NCBI RefSeq assembly: GCF_024584515.1
Contig: NZ_CP102173.1
Location: 1,922,001 to 1,986,000, forward strand
Reading direction: 5' to 3'
Origin: Aeromicrobium wangtongii
GTDB lineage: Bacteria > Actinomycetota > Actinomycetes > Propionibacteriales > Nocardioidaceae
Length of the DNA: 64,000 nt
How positions within the stretch are numbered: the stretch's first letter is position 1; every line of letters begins with the position of its first letter. The notes beneath the pieces are model-generated. The model ran no database searches, was not told the DNA's origin, and was given only the letters and a program-made list of their open reading frames with translations. Position numbers and translations under genes: made by a program. Positions 1-8,750 of the stretch are shown piece by piece.

Positions 1-71
1 TCCGCAGGTGCGGCCACGAAGAGGCTGCCGGTCAGGATGACGGCAGCGGTGGAATAGAGCGCTCGGCGCAT
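1..71 (-). CDS. Secreted protein, N-terminal fragment (partial)
   Basis: Only the first 23 codons lie in the window; the gene runs off the left edge. The reading begins with ATG at 71 and gives MRRALYSTAAVILTGSLFVA followed by APA, a basic n-region, a hydrophobic core and a likely AxA-type signal peptidase site. A G-rich run just before the ATG can serve as ribosome binding site. The protein is probably exported by Sec. Nothing more can be said about its function. It is divergent from the aminopeptidase gene to its right. Confidence 0.6.
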   Translation of the reverse strand, partial: MRRALYSTAAVILTGSLFVAAPA

Positions 72-197
72 GGGACCCCCCCAATAGATGTGTTGCAGAT
101 CACACTAGGTCGGGTCGTGGCCGAAGAACACCCCCTGGCGGAGCGCGGAGGGGCGCGGGCACCGTCTCATGAACGTCCGGCCGGTATCGTCGTGGAC

Positions 198-1277
198 GTG
201 AGCACATGGCGTAAAGCACAGGAACTGGCAGCATCCCAGGGCATCGACGCGCTGGTCGTGACCCCGGGGGCCGATCTGCGATACCTGACCGGATACGTCG
301 CCCTGCCGCTGGAGCGGCTGACCTGTCTGGTGCTCCCGGCCCACGGCGATCCGACGCTGGTCGTCCCGGCCCTGGAGCGCCAGGCCGCTGTGGCGTCCGG
401 TACCGACATCCAGATCGCCACGTGGCAGGAGACCGAGGATCCCTTCGCTCTGGTGGCCCGACTGGTGGGCGACGTGGCCACCGTCGGCGTCGACGACCAC
501 ATGTGGGCGTCCCGGGTCTTCGCCCTCGGCGCGGCGCTGCCGACCGCCGACCAGGTGCTGGCCGGATCGCTCGTGCAGCAGCTGCGCATCCGCAAGAGCG
601 CCGAGGAGGTCGAGGCGCTGCGCCAGGCGGGCCTGGCGATCGACCGGGTCCACGCCCGCATGAGCGAGTGGCTGCGCCCCGGCCGCACCGAGCGCGAGGT
701 CGGCGCGGACATCGCCCGCGCGATCATCGACGAGGGCCACGAGACGGTCGACTTCGTCATCGTCGGGTCGGGGCCCAATGGCGCGTCGCCGCACCACGAG
801 CTGTCCGACCGCGTCATCGAGGCCGGCGACCCCGTCGTCGTCGACATCGGCGGCACGATGCCGTCGGGCTACTGCTCGGACTCGACCCGCAACTATGTCG
901 CCGGCGGGACTGCTCCCGCGGAGTACCTCGAGGCGTACCTGGTCCTGGAGGAGGCCCACCAGGCGCAGCGTGAGCACGCGCGGCCGGGCGTGACCGCCGA
1001 GTCCGTCGACGAGGTGGGCCGCTCGATCATCACGGCCGCGGGGTACGGCGACCTGTTCATCCACCGCACGGGCCACGGCATCGGGCAGGAGACGCACGAG
1101 GAGCCCTACATCGTGGCGGGCAACGACCTGGTGCTCGAGGAGGGGATGGCCTTCTCGATCGAGCCGGGCATCTACTTCGAGGGACGTTTCGGCGCCCGCA
1201 TCGAGGACATCGCGGTGTGCACGGCCGACGGCCTCGAGGTTCTCAACAACACTCCTCGAGGGCTCGTCTCCCTGTGA
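198..1277 (+). CDS. M24 family metallopeptidase (Xaa-Pro aminopeptidase/PepQ type)
   Basis: A pita-bread-fold peptidase that would remove N-terminal residues next to proline, or cleave Xaa-Pro dipeptides, in the cytoplasm. The five metal ligands of the family are all visible: D216 and D228 (in VDIGGT and SDSTRNY), H293 (HRTGHGIGQETHEEPY), E322 (FSIEPGIY) and E336 (RIEDI). The creatinase-like N-terminal domain covers about residues 1-150. The open frame extends upstream to 90, but those residues do not look like the family. GTG 198 (or GTG 192) gives about 360 residues, the usual length; no clear Shine-Dalgarno is seen, so the mRNA may be leaderless. It overlaps lnt by GTGA and heads a three-gene operon. 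Confidence 0.88.
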   Translation: MSTWRKAQELAASQGIDALVVTPGADLRYLTGYVALPLERLTCLVLPAHGDPTLVVPALERQAAVASGTDIQIATWQETEDPFALVARLVGDVATVGVDDHMWASRVFALGAALPTADQVLAGSLVQQLRIRKSAEEVEALRQAGLAIDRVHARMSEWLRPGRTEREVGADIARAIIDEGHETVDFVIVGSGPNGASPHHELSDRVIEAGDPVVVDIGGTMPSGYCSDSTRNYVAGGTAPAEYLEAYLVLEEAHQAQREHARPGVTAESVDEVGRSIITAAGYGDLFIHRTGHGIGQETHEEPYIVAGNDLVLEEGMAFSIEPGIYFEGRFGARIEDIAVCTADGLEVLNNTPRGLVSL

Positions 1278-2782
1278 GACCTGCCCGTCTCGGGTGGAAG
1301 ACCGCCTGGCCTGCTGCAGCGGCGCTCGGCGTCATCTCCTCGCTGAACTTCGATCCGGTCGGCATCCCGTTCGCGATGGTTGCCGGTGTCGCCGGCTTCA
1401 TCTGGTTGATGCGCGGGCTGGCCGACGCCTCGAAGCGCACCGTCGCCGTGACCGGCCTGTGCTATGGCGCGGGCTTCATGGGTCCGCTGATCTGGTGGAT
1501 GAACGCCGTCAGCAGCGGCGCCTACATCGGGCTCGCCCTGGCCGAGACGCTGTTCTTCATCCCGATCGCGCTCGCGCTGCGCGCTGCGTGCCGGCTGCGC
1601 GCGTGGCCGCTGTGGGGCGCGGCCGTGTGGGTGCTGGGGGAGTGGGCACGCGGCAGGTTCCCGTTCACCGGCTTCCCCTGGGGCCGTCTGGCGCACACCT
1701 CGATCGACACCCCGTTCTCCTCGTATGCGCGACTCCTGGCGATGCCCGGCACCAGCGCCGTGCTGTTCGTCGTCGCGGCACTCGTGGTGGTCGTGGTGAT
1801 GGGCCCCGGGCTCCGCACCCGCTTGGGCGCCTCGGCGGGCATCCTGGCCCTCCTGGGCATCGGCGCCGTGCTGCCCACCGGCATCGCGGGCGCCGACGGC
1901 ACCCGCCAGGTCGCCTTGGTGCAGGGCAACGTCCCCGGCGTCTTCCTCACCTGGCCGCGCGGTGAGATCCTCGACCTGCACGTCGCAGAGACGATGCGCC
2001 TCGTGGAGCGCATCGACGCCGGCGACGTCCCCCAGCCCGACATGGTGCTGTGGCCGGAGAACGCCACTGACATCGATCCCTACGCCGACGCGGCCGTGCG
2101 CGGCGAGATCGAGACCCTGTCCGCGCTGCTTGATGCGCCGATCCTGGTGGGCGGCCTCCTGAACGGTCCCACCTCCAAGACCGCCTACAACTCCGGCGTG
2201 GTCTGGACCGCCGACGGGCCCGGCGACCGGTACAACAAGCTCAAGCCGGTGCCCTTCGGCGAGTACGTGCCCTTCCGCAAGGAGGCGGGGGCGGTCGTGA
2301 GCCGGTTGGGGCGCGACATCCCCCGTGACATGCTCCCCGGCGACGAGCCCGGAGCGATGCGGATCGCGAACACCCTGATCGGCGACACGATCTGCTACGA
2401 CATCGCCTACGACGACGTGACCCGCCGGGCCGTCGACGCGGGGGCGCAGCTCATGGTCGTGCAGACCAGCAATGCGGCGTTCACCGGCACGTCCCAGCCC
2501 GAGCAGCAGTGGGACATCTCCCGGCTGCGGGCGATCGAGACGGGCCGCTGGGTCGTCGTCCCCTCCACGAACGGCATCTCCGGTGTGGTCGACCCCACCG
2601 GCCGCAGCGTCGAGCGGGCGCCGATGCATGAACCGGCGACGCTGAGCGCGAAGGTGACGCTCGCCTCCGGTCGCACCCCGGCGATCGTGATCGGCCGCTA
2701 CCTCGAGTGGTTGCTCGTGGCCGCGGGTCTGGGAGCATGGTGGCTCGGTACCCGCCGGCGACAGGAGCACAGCACACCGTGA
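1274..2782 (+). CDS. lnt: Apolipoprotein N-acyltransferase
   Basis: An integral membrane enzyme that adds a third acyl chain to the N-terminal cysteine of lipoproteins. The N-terminal third is a multi-helix membrane domain; the rest is a nitrilase/CN-hydrolase domain with the Glu-Lys-Cys triad visible in [23 protein letters not shown] and [12 protein letters not shown] final hydrophobic helix closes the protein. GTG 1274 overlaps the upstream TGA (GTGA) and gives 502 residues; the frame is open further upstream, but only inside the aminopeptidase gene. It overlaps ppm by GTGA as well. In M. tuberculosis the same two activities are fused in Ppm1 (Rv2051c); here they are separate, coupled genes. 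Confidence 0.92.
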   Translation: MRPARLGWKTAWPAAAALGVISSLNFDPVGIPFAMVAGVAGFIWLMRGLADASKRTVAVTGLCYGAGFMGPLIWWMNAVSSGAYIGLALAETLFFIPIALALRAACRLRAWPLWGAAVWVLGEWARGRFPFTGFPWGRLAHTSIDTPFSSYARLLAMPGTSAVLFVVAALVVVVVMGPGLRTRLGASAGILALLGIGAVLPTGIAGADGTRQVALVQGNVPGVFLTWPRGEILDLHVAETMRLVERIDAGDVPQPDMVLWPENATDIDPYADAAVRGEIETLSALLDAPILVGGLLNGPTSKTAYNSGVVWTADGPGDRYNKLKPVPFGEYVPFRKEAGAVVSRLGRDIPRDMLPGDEPGAMRIANTLIGDTICYDIAYDDVTRRAVDAGAQLMVVQTSNAAFTGTSQPEQQWDISRLRAIETGRWVVVPSTNGISGVVDPTGRSVERAPMHEPATLSAKVTLASGRTPAIVIGRYLEWLLVAAGLGAWWLGTRRRQEHSTP

Positions 2783-3510
2783 AGGCCTTGGTCATCGTGC
2801 CGACGTACAACGAGTCGGCCAATCTGGCCTGGATCGTCGAGCGCATCCTGACGGCCCAGCCCGATGTCGACGTCCTGGTCGTCGACGACGGATCGCCCGA
2901 CGGCACGGGCGAGATCGCCGACCGGCTGGCCGCCGACGACCCGCGCATCCACGCGATGCACCGTGCCGGCAAGCAGGGGCTCGGTGCCGCCTACCGGGCC
3001 GGCTTCGTGTGGGGTCTGGAGCGCGACTACGACGTGCTGGTCGAGATGGACGCCGATGGCTCGCACCGACCCGAGGACCTCGGACGGCTGCTGGCGGCCA
3101 GCGACGGGGGAGCGGACCTCGTCCTGGGCTCTCGCTGGGTGCCCGGCGGCGGCGTCGTGAACTGGCCGTGGCACCGGCGACTGATCTCGCGCGGGGGGAC
3201 GTTCTACGCCCGCCTGATGCTGGGCATCGGGATCCACGACGCGACCGGGGGCTTTCGCGCGTTCCGGCGCGAGACGCTCGAACGGCTGCCCATGGCCGAT
3301 GTGGAGTCCCAGGGCTACTGCTTCCAGATCGACATGGCCCGGCGGGTCGTGGATGCCGGGATGACGGTCGTCGAGGTGCCGATCACCTTCGTGGAGCGCG
3401 AGCGCGGCGAGTCCAAGATGAGCGCGGCGATCGTGCGCGAGGCACTGTGGCGCGTCACGGTGTGGGGCCTGGCCCGGATGGTGCCGCAACGTCAAAGACC
3501 CCGGCCGTAG
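2779..3510 (+). CDS. ppm1: Polyprenol monophosphomannose synthase
   Basis: A GT2-family glycosyltransferase that makes polyprenyl-phosphate-mannose from GDP-mannose, the mannose donor for lipoglycans and protein mannosylation. The N-terminal signature [11 protein letters not shown], the [10 protein letters not shown] nucleotide loop and the EMDADGSH metal-binding segment are clear, followed by [10 protein letters not shown] and the [11 protein letters not shown] segment typical of dolichol-phosphate mannose synthases. There is no C-terminal membrane domain, as in bacterial soluble forms. The GTG start at 2779 overlaps the lnt stop by four bases, which implies translational coupling; 243 residues. 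It converges on rbpA, the same neighbourhood as Rv2051c/Rv2050 in M. tuberculosis. Confidence 0.92.
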   Translation: MKALVIVPTYNESANLAWIVERILTAQPDVDVLVVDDGSPDGTGEIADRLAADDPRIHAMHRAGKQGLGAAYRAGFVWGLERDYDVLVEMDADGSHRPEDLGRLLAASDGGADLVLGSRWVPGGGVVNWPWHRRLISRGGTFYARLMLGIGIHDATGGFRAFRRETLERLPMADVESQGYCFQIDMARRVVDAGMTVVEVPITFVERERGESKMSAAIVREALWRVTVWGLARMVPQRQRPRP

Positions 3511-3518
3511 CCGGGGTC
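3497..3518. terminator. Bidirectional terminator between ppm1 and rbpA
   Basis: A perfect 9-bp stem (GACCCCGGC / GCCGGGGTC) with a CGTA loop overlaps the ppm1 stop codon and lies 28 bases from the end of the convergent rbpA. No strong T-run follows, as is common in high-GC actinobacteria. Confidence 0.75.
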
Positions 3519-3545
3519 CTCACGCGAAATTGCCGACAGCGCCGA

Positions 3546-3938
3546 CTAGGCGCTCTTCTTCTTGGCCGCCGACTTCTTGGCCGGGCGGTGCAGGTGCGGC
3601 GGACCGATCTCGCCGCCGCGGAGCAGCTCGAGCCGCTCGGTCAGGATCTCCTCGAGCTCGTCGACCGAGCGCCGCTCCAGGAGCATGTCCCAGTGCGTAC
3701 GGATCGGCTTCTCGACCTTGCCCTCGGGCTTGACGCCGTCGGCGAGCTGGCCGATCTGCCCCGTTTTGGGGTCTTCCCACTCGAACGGGATCTCGGCCTC
3801 GTCGGCCATGACCACCGTGAAGGTGTGTCCATCTGCGCAGACATACTCGACCTGCTGTCGCGGAGCCATCTCCACGCCGCGTTCGTCCTCGAAGCTCTGT
3901 GTCCCGAGTCGGGCACCTCGCAGTGCACGTTCAGCCAT
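3546..3938 (-). CDS. rbpA: RNA polymerase-binding protein RbpA
   Basis: An actinobacteria-specific transcription factor that binds the principal sigma factor and RNA polymerase and stabilises the open promoter complex. The protein is 130 residues. It has the basic N-terminal tail, the core EYVCADGHTFTVVMADEAE, the PFEWEDPKTG stretch of the RbpA core domain, and the C-terminal sigma-interacting helix (RTHWDMLLERRSVDELEEIL). A Lys/Ala-rich tail (KKSAAKKKSA) makes it longer than the roughly 111-residue mycobacterial form. A ribosome binding site (AAAGGGGAAG) precedes the ATG. A sigma-R-type promoter lies upstream, as known for the Streptomyces coelicolor homologue. Confidence 0.95.
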   Translation of the reverse strand: MAERALRGARLGTQSFEDERGVEMAPRQQVEYVCADGHTFTVVMADEAEIPFEWEDPKTGQIGQLADGVKPEGKVEKPIRTHWDMLLERRSVDELEEILTERLELLRGGEIGPPHLHRPAKKSAAKKKSA

Positions 3939-3969
3939 GGGCTTCCCCTTTCGTGTGCCTGTCCACTAC

Positions 3970-3996
3970 AACGTAGACGACACTCATGAGATTCCC
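3970..3996 (-). promoter_or_regulatory. Sigma-R/SigH-type promoter of rbpA
   Basis: On the minus strand GGGAAT (3996-3991) is followed after exactly 18 bases by GTT (3972-3970). This matches the GGAAT-N18-GTT consensus of the oxidative (disulfide) stress sigma factor SigR/SigH. It lies about 30 bases upstream of the rbpA ATG. In S. coelicolor rbpA is a known SigR target, so the match is expected by family knowledge; activity here is inferred. Confidence 0.65.
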
Positions 3997-4009
3997 CTGA
4001 ACGGTGAAT

Positions 4010-5323
4010 CTATCCGTCGAGCGCGCGATCGCGGGTCAGGGCGGGCACTTTCAGCAGGGCCAGCAGGCCCGCCAGCAGCACCACCATGATGCCCAGGATG
4101 CCCCAACGATCGTCCCCGCCGACGAAGGCGAACAGGCCGAACAGCGAGGGCGCCAGGAACGAGGCGGCCCGTCCCGTCATGGCGTACAGGCCGAAGTACT
4201 GGCCCTCCTTGCCCGGCGGGGTCAGACGCACCAGGTAGGTCCGCGAGGCGGACTGCGCGGGTCCGACGAACAGGCACAGGACCAGCCCGAACACCCAGAA
4301 TCCGGCCATACCGTGCACGAACATCAAGATGACGCCGGCGGCCAGCATCGACAGCAGCGAGGCGGTGATGACGCGCCGTGGTCCGAGCCGGTCGTCCAGC
4401 CGTCCGGCAGCGATCGCGCCGCCCGCCGCGGCGACGTTGGCCGCGATGCCGAACGGGATCACGCTGTCGTCGGTGAACCCGTAGACGCTGACGGCGATCA
4501 CGGCGCCGAACGTGAAGACGCCGGCCAGCCCGTCGCGGAACAGGGCGCTGGCGATGAGGAACTGCAGGACGTGTCGGTCCTCGTGCCACAGGGTCCGGAG
4601 TGAGGCGAACAGCACCCGGTAGGACTCGAAGAACCCGACGCTCGGCACGGGACTGGCATCGGCCGGGAGCTCGGGCACCATCCGGAGCACCGGGATCGAG
4701 AACACCAGGAACCAGACCGCCGCGACCAGCGCGACCCAGCGGATGTTGAGGCCGTTGTCGGTCGAGACGCCCAGCAGGCCACCGTCCCCGGCGATCAGGC
4801 CGACGTAGACGATGATCAGCAGCACGATGCCGCCGAGGTAGCCGAACGCCCAGCCGAGCCCGGACACGCGGCCCACGGTGTCGGGGGTGGAGACCTGGCG
4901 GAGCATCGCGAAGTACGGCACCTGGGCCAGCTCGAACAACACCGTGCCGACCGCGATCAGGACCAGCCCGAGCCACAGGAAGTCCGGGCTGTCCTCGACC
5001 AGGAACATCAGCGCGGTGACCGCCACGACGGACAGCGTGAGAAGCCCGAGTGAGCGCCTGCGGTGGCCGGAGGCATCCGAGCGCTGGCCCATGACCGGCG
5101 CGAGGATCGCGATGACCAGGCTCGCCGCGCCGATCGACCAGCCGAGCCAGGAGCTCGCGGAGACCGGCCCGGAGAGGTCCTCGCCGACGGCGTCGGTCAG
5201 GTAGACCGAGAAGACGAATGTCACGATGACGGCGTTGAACGCCGCCGATCCCCAGTCCCACAGGCTCCACGCGATGACGGGGCCGCGGCGGGTCGCTTCG
5301 GCAACAGCCGGATTGCTGGTCAC
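4010..5323 (-). CDS. MFS transporter, UMF1/Atg22-like
   Basis: A 437-residue major facilitator with about twelve hydrophobic segments. The start SLWDWGSAAFNAVIVTFVFS, with an early DWG followed by F and V, is typical of the UMF1 (Atg22-like) subgroup. The cytoplasmic loop between helices 2 and 3 has MGQRSDASGHRRR, an MFS signature A variant. The substrate is not predictable; UMF1 members are usually annotated as effluxers. The GTG start overlaps the stop of the upstream phosphodiesterase (GTGA), so the two are one operon, which might suggest export of a product of glycerophosphodiester breakdown, but this is only inference. Confidence 0.85.
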   Translation of the reverse strand: MTSNPAVAEATRRGPVIAWSLWDWGSAAFNAVIVTFVFSVYLTDAVGEDLSGPVSASSWLGWSIGAASLVIAILAPVMGQRSDASGHRRRSLGLLTLSVVAVTALMFLVEDSPDFLWLGLVLIAVGTVLFELAQVPYFAMLRQVSTPDTVGRVSGLGWAFGYLGGIVLLIIVYVGLIAGDGGLLGVSTDNGLNIRWVALVAAVWFLVFSIPVLRMVPELPADASPVPSVGFFESYRVLFASLRTLWHEDRHVLQFLIASALFRDGLAGVFTFGAVIAVSVYGFTDDSVIPFGIAANVAAAGGAIAAGRLDDRLGPRRVITASLLSMLAAGVILMFVHGMAGFWVFGLVLCLFVGPAQSASRTYLVRLTPPGKEGQYFGLYAMTGRAASFLAPSLFGLFAFVGGDDRWGILGIMVVLLAGLLALLKVPALTRDRALDG

Positions 5324-6096
5324 GAGGGTTCCTTCCAGGTGCCGCGCTCGACCAGGACGTCCTTCAACAGGTCGGTGCGGTCGGTGATGATGCCGTCGAC
5401 GCCGAGGTCCAGCAGTCGGCGCATCTCGGCGGGATCGTCGACGGTCCAGACGTGGACCTGCAGGCCCAACGCATGGGCCTTGCGGATGAAGCCGTGGGTC
5501 ACCACCGTGATGCCTCGCCGGCGGACGGGAACCTGCAGGCAGACCGGCGCGAGCCGCAGCAGTCGCAGCAGGGGAGTGGGCACCAGCTTGACGAGGGCGA
5601 CCTCGGGCGCCGACGCCGAGGTCGCCACGCCGGGCAGCAACCGGCGTGCGCGACGCAGCCTGCGGTGCGAGAACGAGGCCAGCAACGTCCGCTGGGTCGC
5701 CCCGAGCTCGCGGACGAGCGCGCAGGTGGGCTCGACGACGTCCTCGGACTTCAGGTCGATGTTCAGGTGCGCATCGGGGAAGTCCTTGTACAGGGCCGCC
5801 AACCGGGCGAACGGCTCACGCTGGTCGAGTCGTTGCAGGTCCAGAGCCTCGGCGGTGAGCCCGGCGACCGTCTCGGCGCTGCCGGCCAGGCGGTCCAGTG
5901 CCGCGTCGTGGACCGCGTACACGACACCGTCCGAGGTCGCCCGCACATCGGTCTCGAGGTACCGGTAGCCCAGCTCGTAGGCGTGTGCGAACGCCGCCAG
6001 AGAGTTCTCGATACCTGCGTTGCCAGCCGTGCCGGACCCGCCGCGATGCGCGAGTGCCAGGGGAGGGGAATCCAGGTAACCGGTCACCCGGATCAC
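5320..6096 (-). CDS. Glycerophosphodiester phosphodiesterase family protein
   Basis: A 258-residue cytoplasmic GDPD that would hydrolyse glycerophosphodiesters to sn-glycerol 3-phosphate and an alcohol. The catalytic pattern is visible: LAHRGG (first His and Arg), ENSLAAF, the ETDVRATSDGVVYAVHD segment with metal-binding E and D and the second catalytic His, then NIDLKSE and the C-terminal VHVWTVDDPAEM and GVDGIITDR of the TIM barrel. No signal peptide is present, unlike periplasmic GlpQ. It starts with GTG at 6096, 37 bases after the HTH-MurA gene, and is coupled to the downstream MFS gene. Confidence 0.9.
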   Translation of the reverse strand: MIRVTGYLDSPPLALAHRGGSGTAGNAGIENSLAAFAHAYELGYRYLETDVRATSDGVVYAVHDAALDRLAGSAETVAGLTAEALDLQRLDQREPFARLAALYKDFPDAHLNIDLKSEDVVEPTCALVRELGATQRTLLASFSHRRLRRARRLLPGVATSASAPEVALVKLVPTPLLRLLRLAPVCLQVPVRRRGITVVTHGFIRKAHALGLQVHVWTVDDPAEMRRLLDLGVDGIITDRTDLLKDVLVERGTWKEPS

Positions 6097-6133
6097 GTTA
6101 TGCCCTGACGGGTGCAGGCCCGGCGCGGTGGTC

Positions 6134-7669
6134 CTAGATGTCGCGGAACGTCTCGATCTGCGCGCCGAGGGCGTTGAGGCGCTCGGCGAGATCCTCGTAG
6201 CCGCGGTTGATGACGTAGACGCTGCGCAGCACCGACGTCCCCTTGGCGGCGAGCATCGCGAGCAGGATCACGACGGCCGGGCGCAGGGCTGGCGGGCAGA
6301 CCAGCTCGGTGCCGCTCCAGTGCGTCGGCCCCTCGATCAGCACCCGGTGCGGGTCGAGCAGCTTGACCGATGCCCCCAGCTTGTTGAGCTCGGTCAGGTA
6401 GATCGCACGGTTCTCGTACACCCAGTCGTGCAGCATCGTCTGGCCCTCGGCCGTCGCGGCGATGACCGCGAAGAACGGGAGGTTGTCGATGTTGAGCCCG
6501 GGGAAGGGCATGGGGTGGATCTTGTCGATCGGGGCGTGCAGCTGCGACTCGTAGGTCGTGATGTCGACCAGCCGGGTGTGCCCGTTCTCGGCGGCGTACT
6601 CCGGACTGCGGTCGTACTGGAAGCCCATCTCCTCCAGCAGCGCGAGCTCGATCTCCATGAACTCGATCGGCACGCGGCGCACGGTGATGCTGGACTTGGT
6701 GACGATCGCGGCGGCGATCAGGCTCATGGCCTCGATCGGGTCCTCGCTCGGTGCGTACTCCACGTCGCAGTTGATGACCGGCTTGCCGGTGACGCGCAGC
6801 GTCGTCGTGCCGATGCCCTCGATGCCGACGCCCAGCTTGACCAGGAAGAAGCACAGGTCCTGGACCATGTAGTTGGGGCTGGCGTTGCGGATGACCGTGA
6901 CGCCGTTGTACCGGGCCGCAGCCAGCAGGGCGTTCTCGGTGACGGTGTCACCGCGCTCGGTCAGGACGATGGGCCGCTCGGGGCCGACGCCCGATGCCGC
7001 CTCTGCGTGGTAGCTGCCCTCGGTCGCGACGACCTTCAGGCCGAACGGCCGCAGCGCGGTCATGTGCGGCTCGACGGTCCGGGTGCCGAGGTCGCAGCCA
7101 CCCGCGTAGGGCAGCTCGAACTCGTCGTACCGGTGCATCAGCGGGCCCAGGAACATGATGATGCTGCGCGTGCGGCGGGCCGCGTCCGCGTCCATCGCGG
7201 CGAGGTCGAGCTCAGCGGGGACCACGAGCTCCAGATCGTTGTCAGCGTTGAGCCAGGTGGCCTTCACGCCGATCGAGGTCAGCACCTCCAGCAGCCGGTT
7301 GACCTCCTCGATGCGGGCGACCTTGCGCAGGACCGTGGTGCCGGCATTGAGCAACGAGGCGCACAGCAGCGCGACACCGGCGTTCTTGCTGGACTTGACG
7401 TCGATCGATCCGGACAGCTTCGTGCCGCCCGCGACGCGCAGGTGGCTGGGGCCGGACGTCCCGACGGTCACGAGCTCGGAGTCCAGGGCGCTGCCGATCC
7501 GGGCCAGCATGTCCAGGGTCAGGTTCTGCTGCCCCTTCTCGATGCGGTTGATCGCGCTCTGGCTCGTCTTGAGCTCCGCGGCCAGCTCTGCCTGGGTGAG
7601 GCCGCTGTGCTGGCGGGCGTCCCTGATGAGGGCTCCGATGCGGGAAAGGTAGTCGTCACGAACACTCAT
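6134..7669 (-). CDS. HTH-XRE domain fused to UDP-GlcNAc enolpyruvyl transferase (MurA-like)
   Basis: A two-part protein of 511 residues. Residues 9-65 form an XRE-type helix-turn-helix (LTQAELAAELKTSQSAINRIEKG). Residues from about 75 to the end are an EPT/MurA domain. Key MurA residues are kept: K95-N96 in KSSKNAGVALL, C192 in AGGCDLGTRTVEPH (the fosfomycin-reactive position), and the R-rich C-terminal AERLNALGAQIETF segment. So the enzyme part looks active, making UDP-GlcNAc-enolpyruvate for peptidoglycan. The fused DNA-binding domain suggests that it senses a precursor or regulates its own gene. A 22-bp palindrome sits 9 bases before the ATG. A stand-alone MurA probably exists elsewhere in the genome. 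Confidence 0.9.
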   Translation of the reverse strand: MSVRDDYLSRIGALIRDARQHSGLTQAELAAELKTSQSAINRIEKGQQNLTLDMLARIGSALDSELVTVGTSGPSHLRVAGGTKLSGSIDVKSSKNAGVALLCASLLNAGTTVLRKVARIEEVNRLLEVLTSIGVKATWLNADNDLELVVPAELDLAAMDADAARRTRSIIMFLGPLMHRYDEFELPYAGGCDLGTRTVEPHMTALRPFGLKVVATEGSYHAEAASGVGPERPIVLTERGDTVTENALLAAARYNGVTVIRNASPNYMVQDLCFFLVKLGVGIEGIGTTTLRVTGKPVINCDVEYAPSEDPIEAMSLIAAAIVTKSSITVRRVPIEFMEIELALLEEMGFQYDRSPEYAAENGHTRLVDITTYESQLHAPIDKIHPMPFPGLNIDNLPFFAVIAATAEGQTMLHDWVYENRAIYLTELNKLGASVKLLDPHRVLIEGPTHWSGTELVCPPALRPAVVILLAMLAAKGTSVLRSVYVINRGYEDLAERLNALGAQIETFRDI

Positions 7670-7678
7670 GCCGGCTAC

Positions 7679-7700
7679 GTTATCTCAGATATGAGATAAC
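7679..7700. promoter_or_regulatory. Perfect inverted repeat, likely operator of the HTH-MurA gene
   Basis: Arms GTTATCTCA and TGAGATAAC (9 bp each, perfect) flank a GATA spacer. The site is A+T-rich in a G+C-rich region and ends 9 bases before the HTH-MurA start codon. GATAAC at 7684-7679 on the minus strand is placed to act as a -10 element for a leaderless or near-leaderless transcript, so a protein bound here would block transcription. Binding by the fused XRE domain is inference. Confidence 0.7.
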
Positions 7701-7716
7701 TCAAACGGCCCCCTGG

Positions 7717-8361
7717 TCACACCGTCGTCGTGTCAGTCTGGCCCAGTCGGCGAGCGTCCTCGACCCCGCCGTGCCCCTCCACCTGACCCCAGTAGACACC
7801 GTAGGCAAGGTCCGAGATCGTGCAGTCGTGCACCGGGAACACGACATTGGGGGAGACCTGCTGCAGGAACTCCACCGTCTCGCTCACCTTGGCCCACGGG
7901 GCCGACAGCGGCAGCGCCAGGACGTCGACCCCGTCGGGCACGTACTCGTACGTGTCGCCCGGGTGGAACAGCGTCGGCTCGCCGGGCGCGCTGATGAGGA
8001 CGCCGACATTGCCGATGCGGGGGATCGTGGGCAGGATCACGGCGTGCCGTGCCCCGACCCCGCGCACCGTGAGCTCGTTGACCTGCGTCTCGAGCCCGTC
8101 GGCGTTCTCGGCCCAGTCTCCGAAGCCGATGCTCGCGGCCGTCTCCGGGTCCGCCAGCAGGAGCGCGTCCGGGTTGCGGTCCAGCAACGCGGGTGCTCGC
8201 TCCGGGTCGATGTGGTCGGGGTGCTGGTGGGTGACGATGATCGCGTCCAGATCGGTCAGGGCGAAGGCGTCGACGACGCTGAACACCCCCGGATCGACCA
8301 GGACGCGGGTGTCGGACGTCTCGACGAGGATGGTGGCATGGCCGAAGCGAGTGATCTGCAT
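7717..8361 (-). CDS. MBL-fold metallo-hydrolase (UlaG-like)
   Basis: A metallo-beta-lactamase-fold hydrolase of about 214 residues. The metal-binding motif THQHPDHID (HxHxDH) is intact, with further ligands in LFHPGDTYEY and FPVHDCTISD. The N-terminus MQITRFGHATILVET is typical of the UlaG/YtnP-like branch that cleaves cyclic or phosphodiester bonds, but the substrate is unknown. I prefer ATG 8361 (GGATGGG upstream); in-frame starts at 8370 and 8385 are possible. It lies 47 bases downstream of the HTH-MurA palindrome on the same strand and has no obvious partner gene. Confidence 0.85.
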   Translation of the reverse strand: MQITRFGHATILVETSDTRVLVDPGVFSVVDAFALTDLDAIIVTHQHPDHIDPERAPALLDRNPDALLLADPETAASIGFGDWAENADGLETQVNELTVRGVGARHAVILPTIPRIGNVGVLISAPGEPTLFHPGDTYEYVPDGVDVLALPLSAPWAKVSETVEFLQQVSPNVVFPVHDCTISDLAYGVYWGQVEGHGGVEDARRLGQTDTTTV

Positions 8362-8445
8362 GACACCCATCCTGCACCCATCCACGGAGTCGTCGCTGCC
8401 CGCGGCGGGCTCGACAGTTGAGAGCTGTCCGACACGGGCAAGAGG

Positions 8446-8694
8446 TCAGTCGAGGTAGTTCTCGACCACGTCGCCCGAACGCTCTGCGGCGTCGTCCTCG
8501 GAGCCGCCGGTCTCGCGCAGGGCCCTGCGCTGACGCAGCAGGTCCCAGGCCTGGTCGAGCTCGACCTCGAGGGTCCGCAGCCTCGTCCGTTCCTCGTCCC
8601 GGCTGATGTCGCCGCTGCCCAGCTGCTCGCGAAGACGCTTCTCCTCGGCGACGAGACTGTTGATGTGCTCGTGGATTCCCTGATCGGTCGTCAT
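8446..8694 (-). CDS. DUF2630 family protein
   Basis: A small 82-residue acidic, helical protein. The start IHEHINSLVAEEKRLREQL is the DUF2630 signature; the middle (RLRTLEVELDQAWDLLRQRRA) continues as a predicted coiled coil. This family is common in actinobacteria and has no known function. It has no signal peptide or membrane segment. It stands alone between the MBL hydrolase and the oxygenase genes. Confidence 0.85.
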   Translation of the reverse strand: MTTDQGIHEHINSLVAEEKRLREQLGSGDISRDEERTRLRTLEVELDQAWDLLRQRRALRETGGSEDDAAERSGDVVENYLD

Positions 8695-8750
8695 CTCGGG
8701 AGTCTACGTCCGGCAGCAGGCACGCGGGAGCCCCTTGCGGTGCACCCCGG

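Noticed and set aside
90..197. An earlier ATG start for the M24 peptidase at 90
   Set aside because: The added 36 residues do not resemble the family and would make the protein longer than usual; GTG 192 or 198 fits better.
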